A DNA stretch of 64,000 nt from JAGNKE01 sp964583335. GTDB lineage: Bacteria > Pseudomonadota > Alphaproteobacteria > Micavibrionales > Micavibrionaceae. The translations under genes were made by a program, and so were the position numbers. The stretch is taken from the NCBI GenBank assembly GCA_964583335.1, contig CAZOVG010000001.1, positions 532,636 through 596,635 of the forward strand, read 5' to 3'. This document shows positions 33,972 to 43,801 of this stretch, piece after piece (position 1 is the first letter of the stretch; every line of letters begins with the position of its first letter). The notes beneath the pieces are model-generated. The model was not told the origin of the DNA, searched no databases, and was given only the letters and a program-made list of their open reading frames with translations.

Positions 33972-34713
33972 TGCGGCTTTTAAACCCAAACGAGCGTTCA
34001 TTCTGGCGGCCGGGATGGGGTCGCGGCTGCGCCCCTATACGGATCATTGCCCGAAGCCGATGGTCGAGGTGGCCGGGCGCAGCCTGATCTACCGGATTCT
34101 GGATAAGCTTTGCGAAGCCGGAGTGGATGAGGTCGCCGTCAACCTGCATTACCGGGCGGAGCAGTTGCAGGCGCATCTAGAGGGATATCCCCCAAAGCTC
34201 AGGATTCATTTTTCGCATGAGGAGACGCTGCTCGATACCGGGGGCGGGGTTCGCAAAATGCTGCCCCTGTTTGGGGGTGAGGCCTTTTACGTGATTGCGG
34301 GAGACGCGCTGTGGACCGATCCGCTGGGCGGAGAGGCGGCGCTGACCCGCTTGGCGCGGCTGTGGGATCCGGGGCGGATGGATATTTTAACGCTGATGCA
34401 GCCGCTTTCGCGGATGATCCTGACCGAGGGGGCGGGGGATTACGATCTGCTTCCCGACGGGCGGGTGGCGCGGAGCGCGGCGAAGGCGGGCGCCTTTATG
34501 TGGACGAATATCCGGCTCAACAGCCCGGAGATCTATAAGAATCAGCCGGAGGGCGCGTTTTCGTTCCTGACCCTCATGGACCGGGCGCAGGCGGCCGGGC
34601 GGTTTTACGCACTGGAGCATGAGGGCGACTGGCACCATATCAGTTCGCCGCGCGATCTTGAATCGGTGCGGGCGGCCTTTGGGCAAGGCGAGGCCGGCAA
34701 GGCGGTGTCATGA
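33964..34713 (+). CDS. murU: MurU-like sugar-1-phosphate nucleotidyltransferase
   Basis: A 249-residue nucleotidyltransferase, in the family that makes UDP-N-acetylmuramic acid during peptidoglycan recycling. Signature regions are ILAAGMGSRLRPYTDHCPKPM (described to 20 residues only), EVAVNLHYRAEQL and the Asp in VIAGDALWTDP. Its usual neighbour, the kinase gene amgK, would normally lie between tsaE and murU, but here the two overlap. The substrate is therefore assigned by similarity and position only. Overlaps addB in ATGA. Confidence 0.85.
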   Translation: MADAAFKPKRAFILAAGMGSRLRPYTDHCPKPMVEVAGRSLIYRILDKLCEAGVDEVAVNLHYRAEQLQAHLEGYPPKLRIHFSHEETLLDTGGGVRKMLPLFGGEAFYVIAGDALWTDPLGGEAALTRLARLWDPGRMDILTLMQPLSRMILTEGAGDYDLLPDGRVARSAAKAGAFMWTNIRLNSPEIYKNQPEGAFSFLTLMDRAQAAGRFYALEHEGDWHHISSPRDLESVRAAFGQGEAGKAVS

Positions 34714-37700
34714 ACGCAGCCGGGAATACGCGCCGCAACGTGCAGACCATTCCCGCCGGGTTGCCGTTCGCGCGAACGCTGGCGCGGAATCTTCTTCTGG
34801 AGGCGAGCGGCTCACCTGAGGCTCTGGCGCGGATTTCGGTTTTGCTGCCGACGCGGCGGGCGTGCCGCGTTTTGCGGGACTGTTTTCTTGAGCTTTCAGG
34901 CGGAAAGCCGATCCTGCTGCCTCGCATGACGCCGATCGGCGACGTGGACGAGGGCGAGCTTTCGCTGCTGTTCATGGGGCAGGGCGGGCGCATGGGCGAA
35001 GTTCCGCCCGCGATTTCGCCGATCCGGCGGCTTTTGATTCTTTCGCGCCTGTTGCAGGCGGGCGAGGGGTTCGCGGGCGGCGGCGATCAGGCGATCGCGC
35101 TGGCGCAGGCGCTGGCGGGGCTAGTCGATCAGACGCATACCGAGGGCAAAAACCTCTCGCAGCTGGCCGAACTGGTGCCGGAGGATTTCGCCTCGCATTG
35201 GCAGATCACGCTGAAATTCCTGCAGATCGTGATCGAGCACTGGCCGAAGATTCTGGAGGAGGACGGTCTGGTCGATCCGTCACTGCGGCGGGTGCTTTTG
35301 CTGCAGGCGCTGGCCGATTTCTGGCGGACCCATCCCGAACAAGCCGGGAAGGTGATCGCGGCGGGCAGCACGGGCTCGATTCCGGCGACGGCGGGCTTGC
35401 TGGACGCCGTTTCAGCGTTGCCGCAAGGGCGGGTGATCCTGCCGGGGCTTGATCTGGAGCTGGATCAAGAGAGTTGGGACGCGCTGGATGAAACCCATCC
35501 GCAGTATCAGATGAAAAAGCTTCTCTCGCGCATCGGTGTTGAGCGCGCCGACGTTCAGATCGTGGTGCCGCCCACGGATTCCGGGGACGGCGCCGTAAGC
35601 CATGAAGGGCGGCGGGTTTTGATCCGCGAATTGATGCGGCCCGCGCAGACGACTGTGCGTTGGGCCGAGCTTAAACAGGAGATCGCCGGGCGCGGGCTCG
35701 GCGCGGAGGATTTGCTGCGCGGCGTGCGTTATTATCCTTGCGATACGGCGCAGGAGGAGGCGAGCGTCATCGCGCTTTTGCTGCGCGAGGCGCTGGAAGT
35801 TCCCGGGCGCACGGCGAGTCTCGTCACCCCCGACCGCATATTGGCGCGGCGGGTGGCGGCGCATTGTTTGCGCTGGGGGATTGTGATCGACGATTCGGCG
35901 GGTGCAACACTCTCTGAGACCCCGGCGGGGCGTTATCTGGCGCTTGTTCTGCGGGCGGGATCGTCGCCGTTCGATCCGGCGGCGTTGCTGGCCCTGCTCA
36001 AGCATCCTCTTTGCCGCATCACACGGCAGAAGCAAGCACCGCCGGGATTGTTGCAACGCTTCGAGATGAGGATTTTGCGGAATGACCGGAAGCGTCCCAG
36101 AGATTTAAAGGAGGCTCTGGCCTTTGCCCGGGATGCGGGACTTGCGGATGTCGCGGACTTTCTTTCGCGCCTGTGCGCGGTTCTGGGTACGCTTGCGGAT
36201 TTGGACGATGGCGGGGCGCATCCGGCGGAGGCGCATTTCACGGCGCATATCGAGGCGGCGGAAGCCCTGGCGGCGGGAGCGGACGGCGAGACGCTGTGGT
36301 CCGGGGAGGACGGCGCGGAGGCGGCGGCGCTTTTGTCCGAGTTGCGGCTGCATGCCGAGGCGGCGGGGCCTTTGCGCCGACGCGATTATGCGGAGATTAT
36401 CGGATTTCTGATGAACAGCGCGACGGTGCGGCCCAAGTTCGGGGCGCATGCGCGGCTCAAGATTCTCGGCCAGCTTGAAGCGCGGCTGGGGGATGCCGAT
36501 CTGGTGATTCTCGGCGGGCTGAACGAGGGGACGTGGCCGTCCGGCGCGGCGTTCGACCCGTGGATGTCGCGGGAGATGCGGGCGAATTTCGGATTGCCGG
36601 GGCTGGAGCGTTCGGTCGGGCTGGCGGCGCACGATTTCGCGCAGGCGTTTTGCGCGGCCGAGATCGTGCTGACCCGCGCGCGGAAGGTTGACGGGGCGCC
36701 GACGGTTCCGGCGCGGTGGCTTCAGAAGATGGATACGGTTTTGCGGGCCTGCGGCGCCGAGCCGCAGGATTTGACGCGGGGGCCGCATCGCGAGTGGGCC
36801 GGGATGTTAGACAGGGTGGAGGATTTTGCGCCCGTTTCGCGGCCCACGCCGCGTCCGCCGCTTTCATACCGTCCTACGAAAGTCTCGGTGACGCGCGTGG
36901 AGACGTGGCTGCGCGATCCTTATGGGTATTACGCGGCGTATACGCTAGGGCTGCGCAAGCTTCCCGATCTGACCGTGAAGGCGGATGCCGCGCTGCGCGG
37001 GCAAATCCTTCATAAGGCGGTCGAATCGTTCATCAAGGCGCATCCCGAGCGGCTGCCGGAGCGGGCGGAGGACGTTTTGCGCGGGTTTCTGGCGCAGGCC
37101 GCCGGGGAGGCCTTGCACGACCCGGAGATGATTCGGTTCTGGGCCGCGCGGGCGGGTCATGCGATGGACTGGGTGGCCGGGCACGAGGCGCGGTGGCGCG
37201 AGCGGGCATGTTTTCATGCCGCCGAGGTGAAGGGCGAGAGCGTGTTCGAGATCGACGGGGAGCCTTTCACCCTGCACGGGCGCGTGGACCGGATCGACCG
37301 TTTGCCGGAGGGTTATGCGATCATCGATTATAAGTCCGGCGGTTCCTATACGAAGGGCAAGATGGAAAGCGGGCAGTTGCCGCAATTACCGCTGGAGGCC
37401 GTGATGCTCCGGCGGGGCGGATTCGCGGCGGAGGAGGGCCGAAACATCGACCCGGGGGCGTGCGCCTATCTGGGGTATTGGATTTTCCGTTCGGGGGCAC
37501 GGGGCGGCGATATTCAGGCGCTTGAGGATTCTGAGACAGTCGCGCGCGTGGCGGAGGAGGCGGAAAATTCCCTCATCGCTCTTGTGCGGGCGTTCCGTGA
37601 TCCGCTGGCCGCCTATCATTGCATTCCCGATGCGGCGCGTGCGCCGATGTATAACGATTTCGAGCATCTGGAGCGTATCCGCGAGTGGTCGGTCAACGAG

Positions 37701-37727
37701 GCGGACAGCGAGGGGGCGCAGACATGA
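34710..37727 (+). CDS. addB: Double-strand break repair protein AddB
   Basis: The 1005-residue AddB subunit of the AddAB helicase-nuclease, which resects DNA ends for RecA loading. The N terminus has a degenerate helicase-like LLPTRRACRVLRD motif. The C-terminal RecB-type nuclease domain shows the catalytic set LHGRVDRIDRLPEGYAIIDYKSGG (split: the Asp and the DYK). The protein lacks the iron-sulfur Cys pattern seen in Bacillus AddB, as usual in alphaproteobacteria. Overlaps murU and addA by 4 bases each. Confidence 0.95.
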   Translation: MNAAGNTRRNVQTIPAGLPFARTLARNLLLEASGSPEALARISVLLPTRRACRVLRDCFLELSGGKPILLPRMTPIGDVDEGELSLLFMGQGGRMGEVPPAISPIRRLLILSRLLQAGEGFAGGGDQAIALAQALAGLVDQTHTEGKNLSQLAELVPEDFASHWQITLKFLQIVIEHWPKILEEDGLVDPSLRRVLLLQALADFWRTHPEQAGKVIAAGSTGSIPATAGLLDAVSALPQGRVILPGLDLELDQESWDALDETHPQYQMKKLLSRIGVERADVQIVVPPTDSGDGAVSHEGRRVLIRELMRPAQTTVRWAELKQEIAGRGLGAEDLLRGVRYYPCDTAQEEASVIALLLREALEVPGRTASLVTPDRILARRVAAHCLRWGIVIDDSAGATLSETPAGRYLALVLRAGSSPFDPAALLALLKHPLCRITRQKQAPPGLLQRFEMRILRNDRKRPRDLKEALAFARDAGLADVADFLSRLCAVLGTLADLDDGGAHPAEAHFTAHIEAAEALAAGADGETLWSGEDGAEAAALLSELRLHAEAAGPLRRRDYAEIIGFLMNSATVRPKFGAHARLKILGQLEARLGDADLVILGGLNEGTWPSGAAFDPWMSREMRANFGLPGLERSVGLAAHDFAQAFCAAEIVLTRARKVDGAPTVPARWLQKMDTVLRACGAEPQDLTRGPHREWAGMLDRVEDFAPVSRPTPRPPLSYRPTKVSVTRVETWLRDPYGYYAAYTLGLRKLPDLTVKADAALRGQILHKAVESFIKAHPERLPERAEDVLRGFLAQAAGEALHDPEMIRFWAARAGHAMDWVAGHEARWRERACFHAAEVKGESVFEIDGEPFTLHGRVDRIDRLPEGYAIIDYKSGGSYTKGKMESGQLPQLPLEAVMLRRGGFAAEEGRNIDPGACAYLGYWIFRSGARGGDIQALEDSETVARVAEEAENSLIALVRAFRDPLAAYHCIPDAARAPMYNDFEHLERIREWSVNEADSEGAQT

Positions 37728-40700
37728 CGACCGGCCGCGCCCTTTCCGCACCGCAGAGTCTTATTACACCGGACGAGGTGCAACGCATGGCCTCGGAGCC
37801 TGCGGCCTCAGTCTGGGTCGGCGCGTCTGCGGGCACGGGCAAGACGAAGGTTCTGACCGACCGATTGCTGCGGTTGCTTTTGCCGCAGCAGGACGGCACA
37901 CCAGGGACCGAGCCGCACCGGATTTTATGCCTGACCTTCACCAAGGCGGCGGCGAGCGAAATGACCATCCGGCTGTTCGAGACGCTGGGGCGGTGGGCTG
38001 TTATGCCGGTCGAGCCGGGCACGGGCGAAAGCCTCACCGCAACGCTTGAAACGCTGAACGGATATGCGCCCACGGCGCAACAAATCAAGGCGGCGCAGCA
38101 ATTATTCGCGCGGATTCTGGATGCGCCCGCAGGCTTGCGGATTTTGACCATCCATTCCTTTTGCCAGTCGGTTCTGGGGCGGTTTCCGCTGGAGGCGGAT
38201 TTGCAGCCGCATTTCCGGGTTTTGGAGGAGACGCAGGCGCGCGAGCTGATCGAGCAGGCGCAAAGGGCGGCGATTGCGGAGGCCGGGCGGCCGGAGATGG
38301 CGGGCTCGGCGCTGCGGAACGCGCTTGAAAATCTTACGGCCGAGCAGAGCGAAGATCAGTTCGCGGAGCTTGCGAACGACATCTGCAAGGAGCGCGGGCA
38401 GATGGCCGGATTGCTGCGCGGGTTTCAGGACGTCGAGGCGATTTATGCTGCGGTGTGCGATTTTTACGGCGTTGTTCCGGGTGAGGATGAGAAAGGGTAT
38501 ATCGCGGCGGCGATGAACCCCGCGCTGGAGGACGAGGCGGAGATCAAGCGCATCGCGCTGGCCCTAGTAGAAGGTACGCAGAAGGAGGTTGAGCGCGGCG
38601 AGCGCATTCTGAAGTGGCTTTCTCTTACCGGCCAGGAACGGCTTCTTGAATTTGAAATTTATAAGCGCGGTTTTTTGAATGCTGACGGAGAGATTTACGG
38701 CTCTTCCTTTCCGGGGGCAAACACAAAGAGAAAATATCCCGATTGCGAGAGAATTTTGCATGCGGAAGGGCGACGGATAATCGGGATCGTCGATCATTGC
38801 AAAGCCATTCATTCCGCGCGGCTGACGCGGGATGTGCTGATTCTCGGGGACGCGATCAACAGGACCTATCAAACGCTCAAAGCCGAGCGGGGCGGCGTGG
38901 ATTATGACGATCTTATCCTGAAGACGCGCGATTTGCTGCGCGGGCGGACGCTCAGCTTGCGCGGTCTGGGCGAGGGGCGGGAGCAGGACGTCACGCGCTG
39001 GATCATGTATAAGCTCGATCAGGGGATCGACCATGTTCTGGTCGATGAGGCGCAGGATACGAACCCCGAGCAGTGGGCGATCATCGAGGCGCTGTGCGAT
39101 GATTTCTTCGCCGGGCAGGGGGCGAAGGAGGATCGGGCGCGGACGGTGTTCGCGGTCGGGGATATGAAGCAGTCGATCTATAGTTTCCAGCGTGCCGCGC
39201 CGGAAGAGTTCAGCCGGATGAACGCGCTGTTCGACGAGAAGGCCGGGCAGGCGGGGCAGAATTTCCAGAATGTTTTTCTCTCTATGTCGTTCCGTTCGAC
39301 CGAGGCGGTTCTGGCGGCGGTGGACAAGACCTTCGACCGCGACGACCTTCGCGCGGCGATGGGCGGAGAGTTCGTTCATCATACATCGGTTCGCGCGGGG
39401 CAGGGCGGGCTGGTCGAGATGTGGCCCGTCATCGAGACGGAAAAGCCGGAGCAGCGATCGTTTTGGGACCCGCCGGTCAGCGTTCACGAGGGCCGCAAGA
39501 ACGTTCTGGTGCTGGCCGACACGGTGGCGGACCGGATCGAGGGGTGGCTGCGCAGCGGGGACATGTTGCTCGCCTATGGCCGCGCGGTGACGCCGGGGGA
39601 TATCATGATTCTCGTGCGGTCGCGCACGGCGCTTGTCGATGCGCTGATCCGGGCGCTTAAGGTACGCGGTGTTCCGGTCAGCGGGATGGACCGGATGGAT
39701 CTTGCGCCGCAGCTTGTGGTTCAGGATCTTATGGCGGCGGCGAAATTCTGTCTTTTGCCGCCGGACGATCTGACGCTGGCGTGTCTTTTGAAATCGCCCT
39801 TGATCGGGTGGGGGGATGAGGAGCTTTTCGCGCTGGCCGCCGGACGGGCGGGCGATTTATGGTCGGCGCTGGTTCATTTTGAACCGGATACGAATCGAAG
39901 ACTCCTCGATGACCCGATCGGGCTCCTGCCCGCGCAGGCGCAGGAGGTTGCCGAATACCTGCGCAGCCTGCGTCTTTATGCGCAGAGTCTGGGGGCTTAC
40001 GAGTTCTTTTCGCATATCCTGCTTTCGCCCTGTCCGGGAGACGAGCAGAGCGGTTTGCGGGCCTTGCGGCGGCGGCTGGGCGAGGATTCGCTCGATCCGC
40101 TGGAGGAGTTTTTGCGGATGGCTCTTTCGTTCGGGCGGGATCAGCCGGACGTTCTGGAGCTTTTCGTGCAGTTTTTCGAGTCCAACCCGACCGAGATCAA
40201 GCGCGAGATGGAGGAAGCTGGGGGGCAGGTGCGGATCATGACTGTTCACGGCTCCAAGGGGTTGCAGGCGCCGATCGTGATTCTGCCGGACGCGATTCCC
40301 CAAAAGGCGGGACGCAAGAATTCCGGGCTACTGTGGCCGGACAAGACGGGGCTGGATTTTCCTTTGTGGTCGCCACGCGGGGATGACGAACCTGAAGCCT
40401 ATTCAGCTGTGCGTGAGCGTTTGGAAGAGAAGGCGGCCCAAGAAGACGCACGGCTTTTGTATGTCGCGATGACGCGGGCGGCGGATCGGCTTTATGTGTG
40501 CGGGCGGAAGGGCGCCAAGGGCGATAACGCCTATAATGTTTCGTGGTACAAGACGATCCGCGACGGGCTTTTGCAGATTCCCGGGGCTGCCGAGACGGCG
40601 GATGAAGAGCTGCGTTATGAAACACCGCAAACGGCCGCGCCTGACAAGATGAAGGGCTCGGCAGTGCGGGCCGCCGAGGTTCCGGCGGTTCCTGCGTGGG

Positions 40701-41317
40701 TTTTCGAGTCCGCGCCGGAGGAGGCGGTGCCGCCCCGGCCCCTTACGCCGTCGCGCCAGCTTGCGGGGGATGAGAGCGGAGACAAGGCGCTTGCGGCGCT
40801 TTCGCCCCTTGCAGGCGGAACGGCTTATCGGTTTTTGCGCGGCAATCTGACGCACAAGCTTTTGCAATTCCTGCCCCAATTCCCGGTTGAGCACCGGGAG
40901 GGCGCTGCGCGTGAGTTTATGGACAGAAATGGCGGCGGGCTGCCCGATGAGATCAGGGTGTCCGTGGTGCGGGAGGTTCTGGCCGTTCTCGACCACCCCG
41001 AAACAAGCGCGTTTTTCGTGCCGGAGGGGCTGGCGGAAGTTCCGGTCGCCGCTCTGCTGGAGGACAATCTCGCCCTGAGCGGGCAGATCGACCGGCTTGT
41101 CGTCGGCGCGGATCATGTGTGGATTCTGGATTACAAGACCAACCGTCCGCCGCCGCAGCGGGCCGAGGACGTTCCGGGCGTCTATATCCGGCAAATGCGG
41201 GCTTACCGCGACGCGGTTTCAAAGGTCTATCCGGGGCGGGCGGTGACCTGCGCGTTGCTGTGGACGGACGGGCCGATTCTGATGGTTCTGCCTGACTCGA
41301 TTTTGAATCGCGGGTGA
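37724..41317 (+). CDS. addA: Double-strand break repair helicase AddA
   Basis: The 1197-residue AddA subunit: an SF1 (UvrD-like) helicase with a C-terminal nuclease. Walker A is GASAGTGKTKVLTDRLLRLL, motif II is HVLVDEAQDTNPEQWAII, motif III is AVGDMKQSIYSFQRA and motif V/VI is VHGSKGLQAP with LLYVAMTRAADRLYV. The nuclease motif is LSGQIDRLVVGADHVWILDYKTN (in two parts). The ATG at 37724 overlaps the addB stop in ATGA; a GTG further upstream is unlikely. A hairpin follows. Confidence 0.96.
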   Translation: MTTGRALSAPQSLITPDEVQRMASEPAASVWVGASAGTGKTKVLTDRLLRLLLPQQDGTPGTEPHRILCLTFTKAAASEMTIRLFETLGRWAVMPVEPGTGESLTATLETLNGYAPTAQQIKAAQQLFARILDAPAGLRILTIHSFCQSVLGRFPLEADLQPHFRVLEETQARELIEQAQRAAIAEAGRPEMAGSALRNALENLTAEQSEDQFAELANDICKERGQMAGLLRGFQDVEAIYAAVCDFYGVVPGEDEKGYIAAAMNPALEDEAEIKRIALALVEGTQKEVERGERILKWLSLTGQERLLEFEIYKRGFLNADGEIYGSSFPGANTKRKYPDCERILHAEGRRIIGIVDHCKAIHSARLTRDVLILGDAINRTYQTLKAERGGVDYDDLILKTRDLLRGRTLSLRGLGEGREQDVTRWIMYKLDQGIDHVLVDEAQDTNPEQWAIIEALCDDFFAGQGAKEDRARTVFAVGDMKQSIYSFQRAAPEEFSRMNALFDEKAGQAGQNFQNVFLSMSFRSTEAVLAAVDKTFDRDDLRAAMGGEFVHHTSVRAGQGGLVEMWPVIETEKPEQRSFWDPPVSVHEGRKNVLVLADTVADRIEGWLRSGDMLLAYGRAVTPGDIMILVRSRTALVDALIRALKVRGVPVSGMDRMDLAPQLVVQDLMAAAKFCLLPPDDLTLACLLKSPLIGWGDEELFALAAGRAGDLWSALVHFEPDTNRRLLDDPIGLLPAQAQEVAEYLRSLRLYAQSLGAYEFFSHILLSPCPGDEQSGLRALRRRLGEDSLDPLEEFLRMALSFGRDQPDVLELFVQFFESNPTEIKREMEEAGGQVRIMTVHGSKGLQAPIVILPDAIPQKAGRKNSGLLWPDKTGLDFPLWSPRGDDEPEAYSAVRERLEEKAAQEDARLLYVAMTRAADRLYVCGRKGAKGDNAYNVSWYKTIRDGLLQIPGAAETADEELRYETPQTAAPDKMKGSAVRAAEVPAVPAWVFESAPEEAVPPRPLTPSRQLAGDESGDKALAALSPLAGGTAYRFLRGNLTHKLLQFLPQFPVEHREGAAREFMDRNGGGLPDEIRVSVVREVLAVLDHPETSAFFVPEGLAEVPVAALLEDNLALSGQIDRLVVGADHVWILDYKTNRPPPQRAEDVPGVYIRQMRAYRDAVSKVYPGRAVTCALLWTDGPILMVLPDSILNRG

Positions 41318-41328
41318 GCCCAAAACGA

Positions 41329-41354
41329 ATCGGCCATAAGGGGATATGGCCGAT
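41329..41354. terminator. Convergent hairpin between addA and trxA
   Basis: ATCGGCCAT and ATGGCCGAT form a nine-pair stem with an 8-base loop (AAGGGGAT), followed by CTTTCT on the plus strand and CGTTTTG on the minus strand. It lies between converging genes, so it could stop transcription from both sides. Confidence 0.6.
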
Positions 41355-41397
41355 CTTTCTATGGTTTTACAATTTTATGGCGCTCAATCGGCCAAGC

Positions 41398-41718
41398 TTA
41401 GACGTGGTTTTCGAGCCACGCGACCAGTTGAGATTTCGGGGCGCCGCCGATGCGGGTGTCGAGAAGTTTGCCACCCTTGAAGAGCATCAGGGTCGGTACG
41501 CCGCGCAGGCCGTATTTTGTGGGCACCTCGGGCGATTCCTCGATGTTCATTTTCACGATCTTGACGCGTTCGCCCAACTCTCCGGCGATTTCCTCCATGA
41601 CCGGGAGCAGCGCCTTACACGGGCCGCACCATTCCGCCCAGAAATCCACCAGAACGGTGTCCTCCGATTCAATCACTTCCTTGTTGAAATCCTTGTCGGT
41701 TACGCTTTGCAGGCTCAT
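41398..41718 (-). CDS. trxA: Thioredoxin
   Basis: A 106-residue thioredoxin with the redox motif WAEWCGPCKALLP (about 29-41), the cis-Pro loop GVPTLMLFKGG and a normal length. It reduces disulfides in cytoplasmic proteins. AGGAGCC precedes the ATG. In alphaproteobacteria trxA follows addA; here it is on the opposite strand, convergent to it. Confidence 0.97.
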   Translation of the reverse strand: MSLQSVTDKDFNKEVIESEDTVLVDFWAEWCGPCKALLPVMEEIAGELGERVKIVKMNIEESPEVPTKYGLRGVPTLMLFKGGKLLDTRIGGAPKSQLVAWLENHV

Positions 41719-41917
41719 GAGGGAGGCTCCTTAAGTTCTACGCAATGTCTTTTTCAATATGGCCCAAACGGGCCAAGGGTCAAGGCAAAGCGCTGTTTTA
41801 TCCACTTTGTTCTGTAAAAGCTTCGCAGCTTGCAATTAGAAAGTTACATGTTGTTATTGAGCTGATTTTTTATGCCTTAAAAGCTTTTCCTCAGTACAGA
41901 ATTATGTATAAAGAACT

Positions 41918-42856
41918 ATGGATCTTTTAAAAACGCTTGAGAATAATTTTCGTGCGGCCGGTCTGGCTCTGGTCACGGTTTTTGCGGCGGAGCAGGCCGA
42001 GGCGCAATGTGTGCCGGAGCGCGAGGCGTATTTTGTTATGGACGCGCAGACGGGCGAAGTGCTTCTGGAGCATGATGCGGACGTCAAAATTCAGCCCGCA
42101 TCCATGACCAAGCTGATGACCTTGTTGCTGGCGCAGGAGGCGATCCGCGACAGCGTGCTCAGGCCCAATGATCGGCTTTTTATTGCGGCAGGCACCGGCA
42201 GCCGGGACGATATGGAGCGGTTTTCCCGATGGACGAACCCTGTTCAGCTTGCCGATGCCATGAAGGGGGCGGCGATCAGTTCCTTCAACGATCTGGCGGC
42301 GACCATCGCCGAATATACGGCGAAGGCCCGTAACGCCGGGAATACGGAGACTCAGTTCGTTGCCCTGATGAACCAGCGGGCGCAGGAGTTGGGCATGACC
42401 AACACGGTGTTTTACAACGCCAGCGGGTTGCCGACCCCTTTGATCCGTACGCGGGACGGGGGCACCACGACGCGGGACATGGCGATTTTGCTCAAGCATA
42501 TATCGGACAATCATCCCGAGCTTGTTGAGATGCTAGGGATTTCCGAAGCACGCGTTAAGGGCAGAACTTTGCGAAATACCAACACGCTGCTGCGGAACGA
42601 TTCGATTGCAGACGAGGATATCTTCGGCAAGACCGGTTATACGTGCGATGCCGGGTTTGCGCTCACCGCCCATACGCGGCGGGGCGAGCGGCGGGTGATC
42701 GCGTCCTATGTCGGGGGAAAGAACGCGGACGACCGGGAGAAGGCCTTTTTGAGAATTCTGAATGAGGCTTTTGAGAAGCTCGAGTCGCGCACACCGAGTG
42801 CGGCCCCACCACCCCAACCGGAGCCGGGTTTCAATCCCTATCACATCGAGCGTTAG
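41918..42856 (+). CDS. D-alanyl-D-alanine carboxypeptidase (S11, DacF-like)
   Basis: A periplasmic penicillin-binding protein that trims the terminal D-Ala from peptidoglycan pentapeptides. The 312-residue protein has an N-terminal hydrophobic segment ending QAEAQ, then the active-site SxxK in PASMTKLMT (about 61), SxN in ISSFNDLAA and KTG in FGKTGYT. It lacks a clear C-terminal amphipathic anchor; the end is Pro-rich (APPPQPEPG). There is no strong ribosome binding site. Convergent to panD. Confidence 0.92.
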   Translation: MDLLKTLENNFRAAGLALVTVFAAEQAEAQCVPEREAYFVMDAQTGEVLLEHDADVKIQPASMTKLMTLLLAQEAIRDSVLRPNDRLFIAAGTGSRDDMERFSRWTNPVQLADAMKGAAISSFNDLAATIAEYTAKARNAGNTETQFVALMNQRAQELGMTNTVFYNASGLPTPLIRTRDGGTTTRDMAILLKHISDNHPELVEMLGISEARVKGRTLRNTNTLLRNDSIADEDIFGKTGYTCDAGFALTAHTRRGERRVIASYVGGKNADDREKAFLRILNEAFEKLESRTPSAAPPPQPEPGFNPYHIER

Positions 42857-42880
42857 ACACTTGAATGGGTCCGGGTGACT

Positions 42881-43252
42881 CTAAGCTGCGTCTTTGGCCG
42901 GACCCGGCTTGACCCGGTTTTTTTCATCCAGCAGCAGAATGACGGGTTTGAAGTTTTCGGCCTCCTGCGCGTCCATCCGGGCGTAGGCGCAGATAATCAC
43001 GAGATCGCCGGGGTTTACGAGATGTGCCGCCGCGCCGTTGATGCCGATTTCGCCCGAGCCGCGCGGGCCGGGGATGGCGTAAGTGGTGAGGCGCGCGCCG
43101 TTGGTGATGTCGAGCACGTCCACCTGTTCGTGGGGAAGGATGCCGGAACGCTCCAGAAGGTCCATGTCGATGGTGATCGAGCCCTCATAATCCAGATCGG
43201 CGCGGGTGACGGTCGCGCGGTGGAGCTTGGCTTTGAGCATTGTCAGGATCAT
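42881..43252 (-). CDS. panD: Aspartate 1-decarboxylase
   Basis: Makes beta-alanine for coenzyme A from aspartate, using a pyruvoyl group formed by self-cleavage. The 123-residue proenzyme begins MILTMLKAKLHRATVT and has the cleavage site in DYEGSITID (Gly-Ser), plus NGARLTTYAI and GDLVIICAYA. AAGGAAAG lies 8 bases before the ATG at 43252, so the longer upstream frame is not used. Divergent from the HIT gene, 70 bases apart. Confidence 0.96.
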   Translation of the reverse strand: MILTMLKAKLHRATVTRADLDYEGSITIDMDLLERSGILPHEQVDVLDITNGARLTTYAIPGPRGSGEIGINGAAAHLVNPGDLVIICAYARMDAQEAENFKPVILLLDEKNRVKPGPAKDAA

Positions 43253-43322
43253 GATCTTTACTTTCCTTGCAAACGCTGTGTAATCTGGTCCTCTCGACCC
43301 TAAAAAGCAAGGAAAAACGGCC

Positions 43323-43694
43323 ATGAGCAGCTATGACCCGAACAATGTCTTCGCGAAAATCCTGCGGGGCGAGATCCCGTGCGGCAAGGTTTACGAGGAC
43401 GATTTCGTTCTGGCGTTCAACGATATCGCGCCGCAGGCGCCGGTGCATATTCTCGTGATCCCCAAGGGCGCGTATATTTCGCTTTCCGATTTCGGGGCCA
43501 AGGCCAGCGCCGAGGAGATCAAGGCATTCTTTGACGCGGTGGCGCGGATCGCGGAGGAAAAGGGGCTGGCGGGCGAGGGCTTCCGCACCATCACCAACAC
43601 GGGCCTGAACGGCGGTCAGGAAGTGCCGCATTTCCACCTGCATATCCTTGGCGGGCGCAGGCTCGGACCGATGCTCACCAAGCTTGCGGCCTGA
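43323..43694 (+). CDS. HIT-family (HinT-like) nucleotide-binding protein
   Basis: A 123-residue histidine-triad protein, likely a purine nucleoside phosphoramidase. The N terminus (NNVFAKILRGEIPCGKVYEDD) lies before the central PQAPVHILVIPKG and the triad PHFHLHILGGR. Only one HIT motif is present and the length is that of HinT. The physiological substrate in bacteria is unsure. Confidence 0.94.
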   Translation: MSSYDPNNVFAKILRGEIPCGKVYEDDFVLAFNDIAPQAPVHILVIPKGAYISLSDFGAKASAEEIKAFFDAVARIAEEKGLAGEGFRTITNTGLNGGQEVPHFHLHILGGRRLGPMLTKLAA

Positions 43695-43720
43695 GCTTCG
43701 TTAATCCTCAGAGAATCCCG

Positions 43721-43751
43721 AAAAAAAATCCCCGGTTCTGAGGCCGGGGAT
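43721..43751 (-). terminator. Rho-independent terminator of the gene at 43802-44428
   Basis: The stem ATCCCCGG/CCGGGGAT (eight pairs, 8-base loop) is followed on the minus strand by eight T. It lies about 50 bases after the minus-strand gene stop at 43802, and between that gene and the HIT gene. Confidence 0.85.
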
Positions 43752-43801
43752 AAGGTGATACAACCAACTACTCAAGTTTAATCAAGGAGGTAATTCCGGG
43801 G

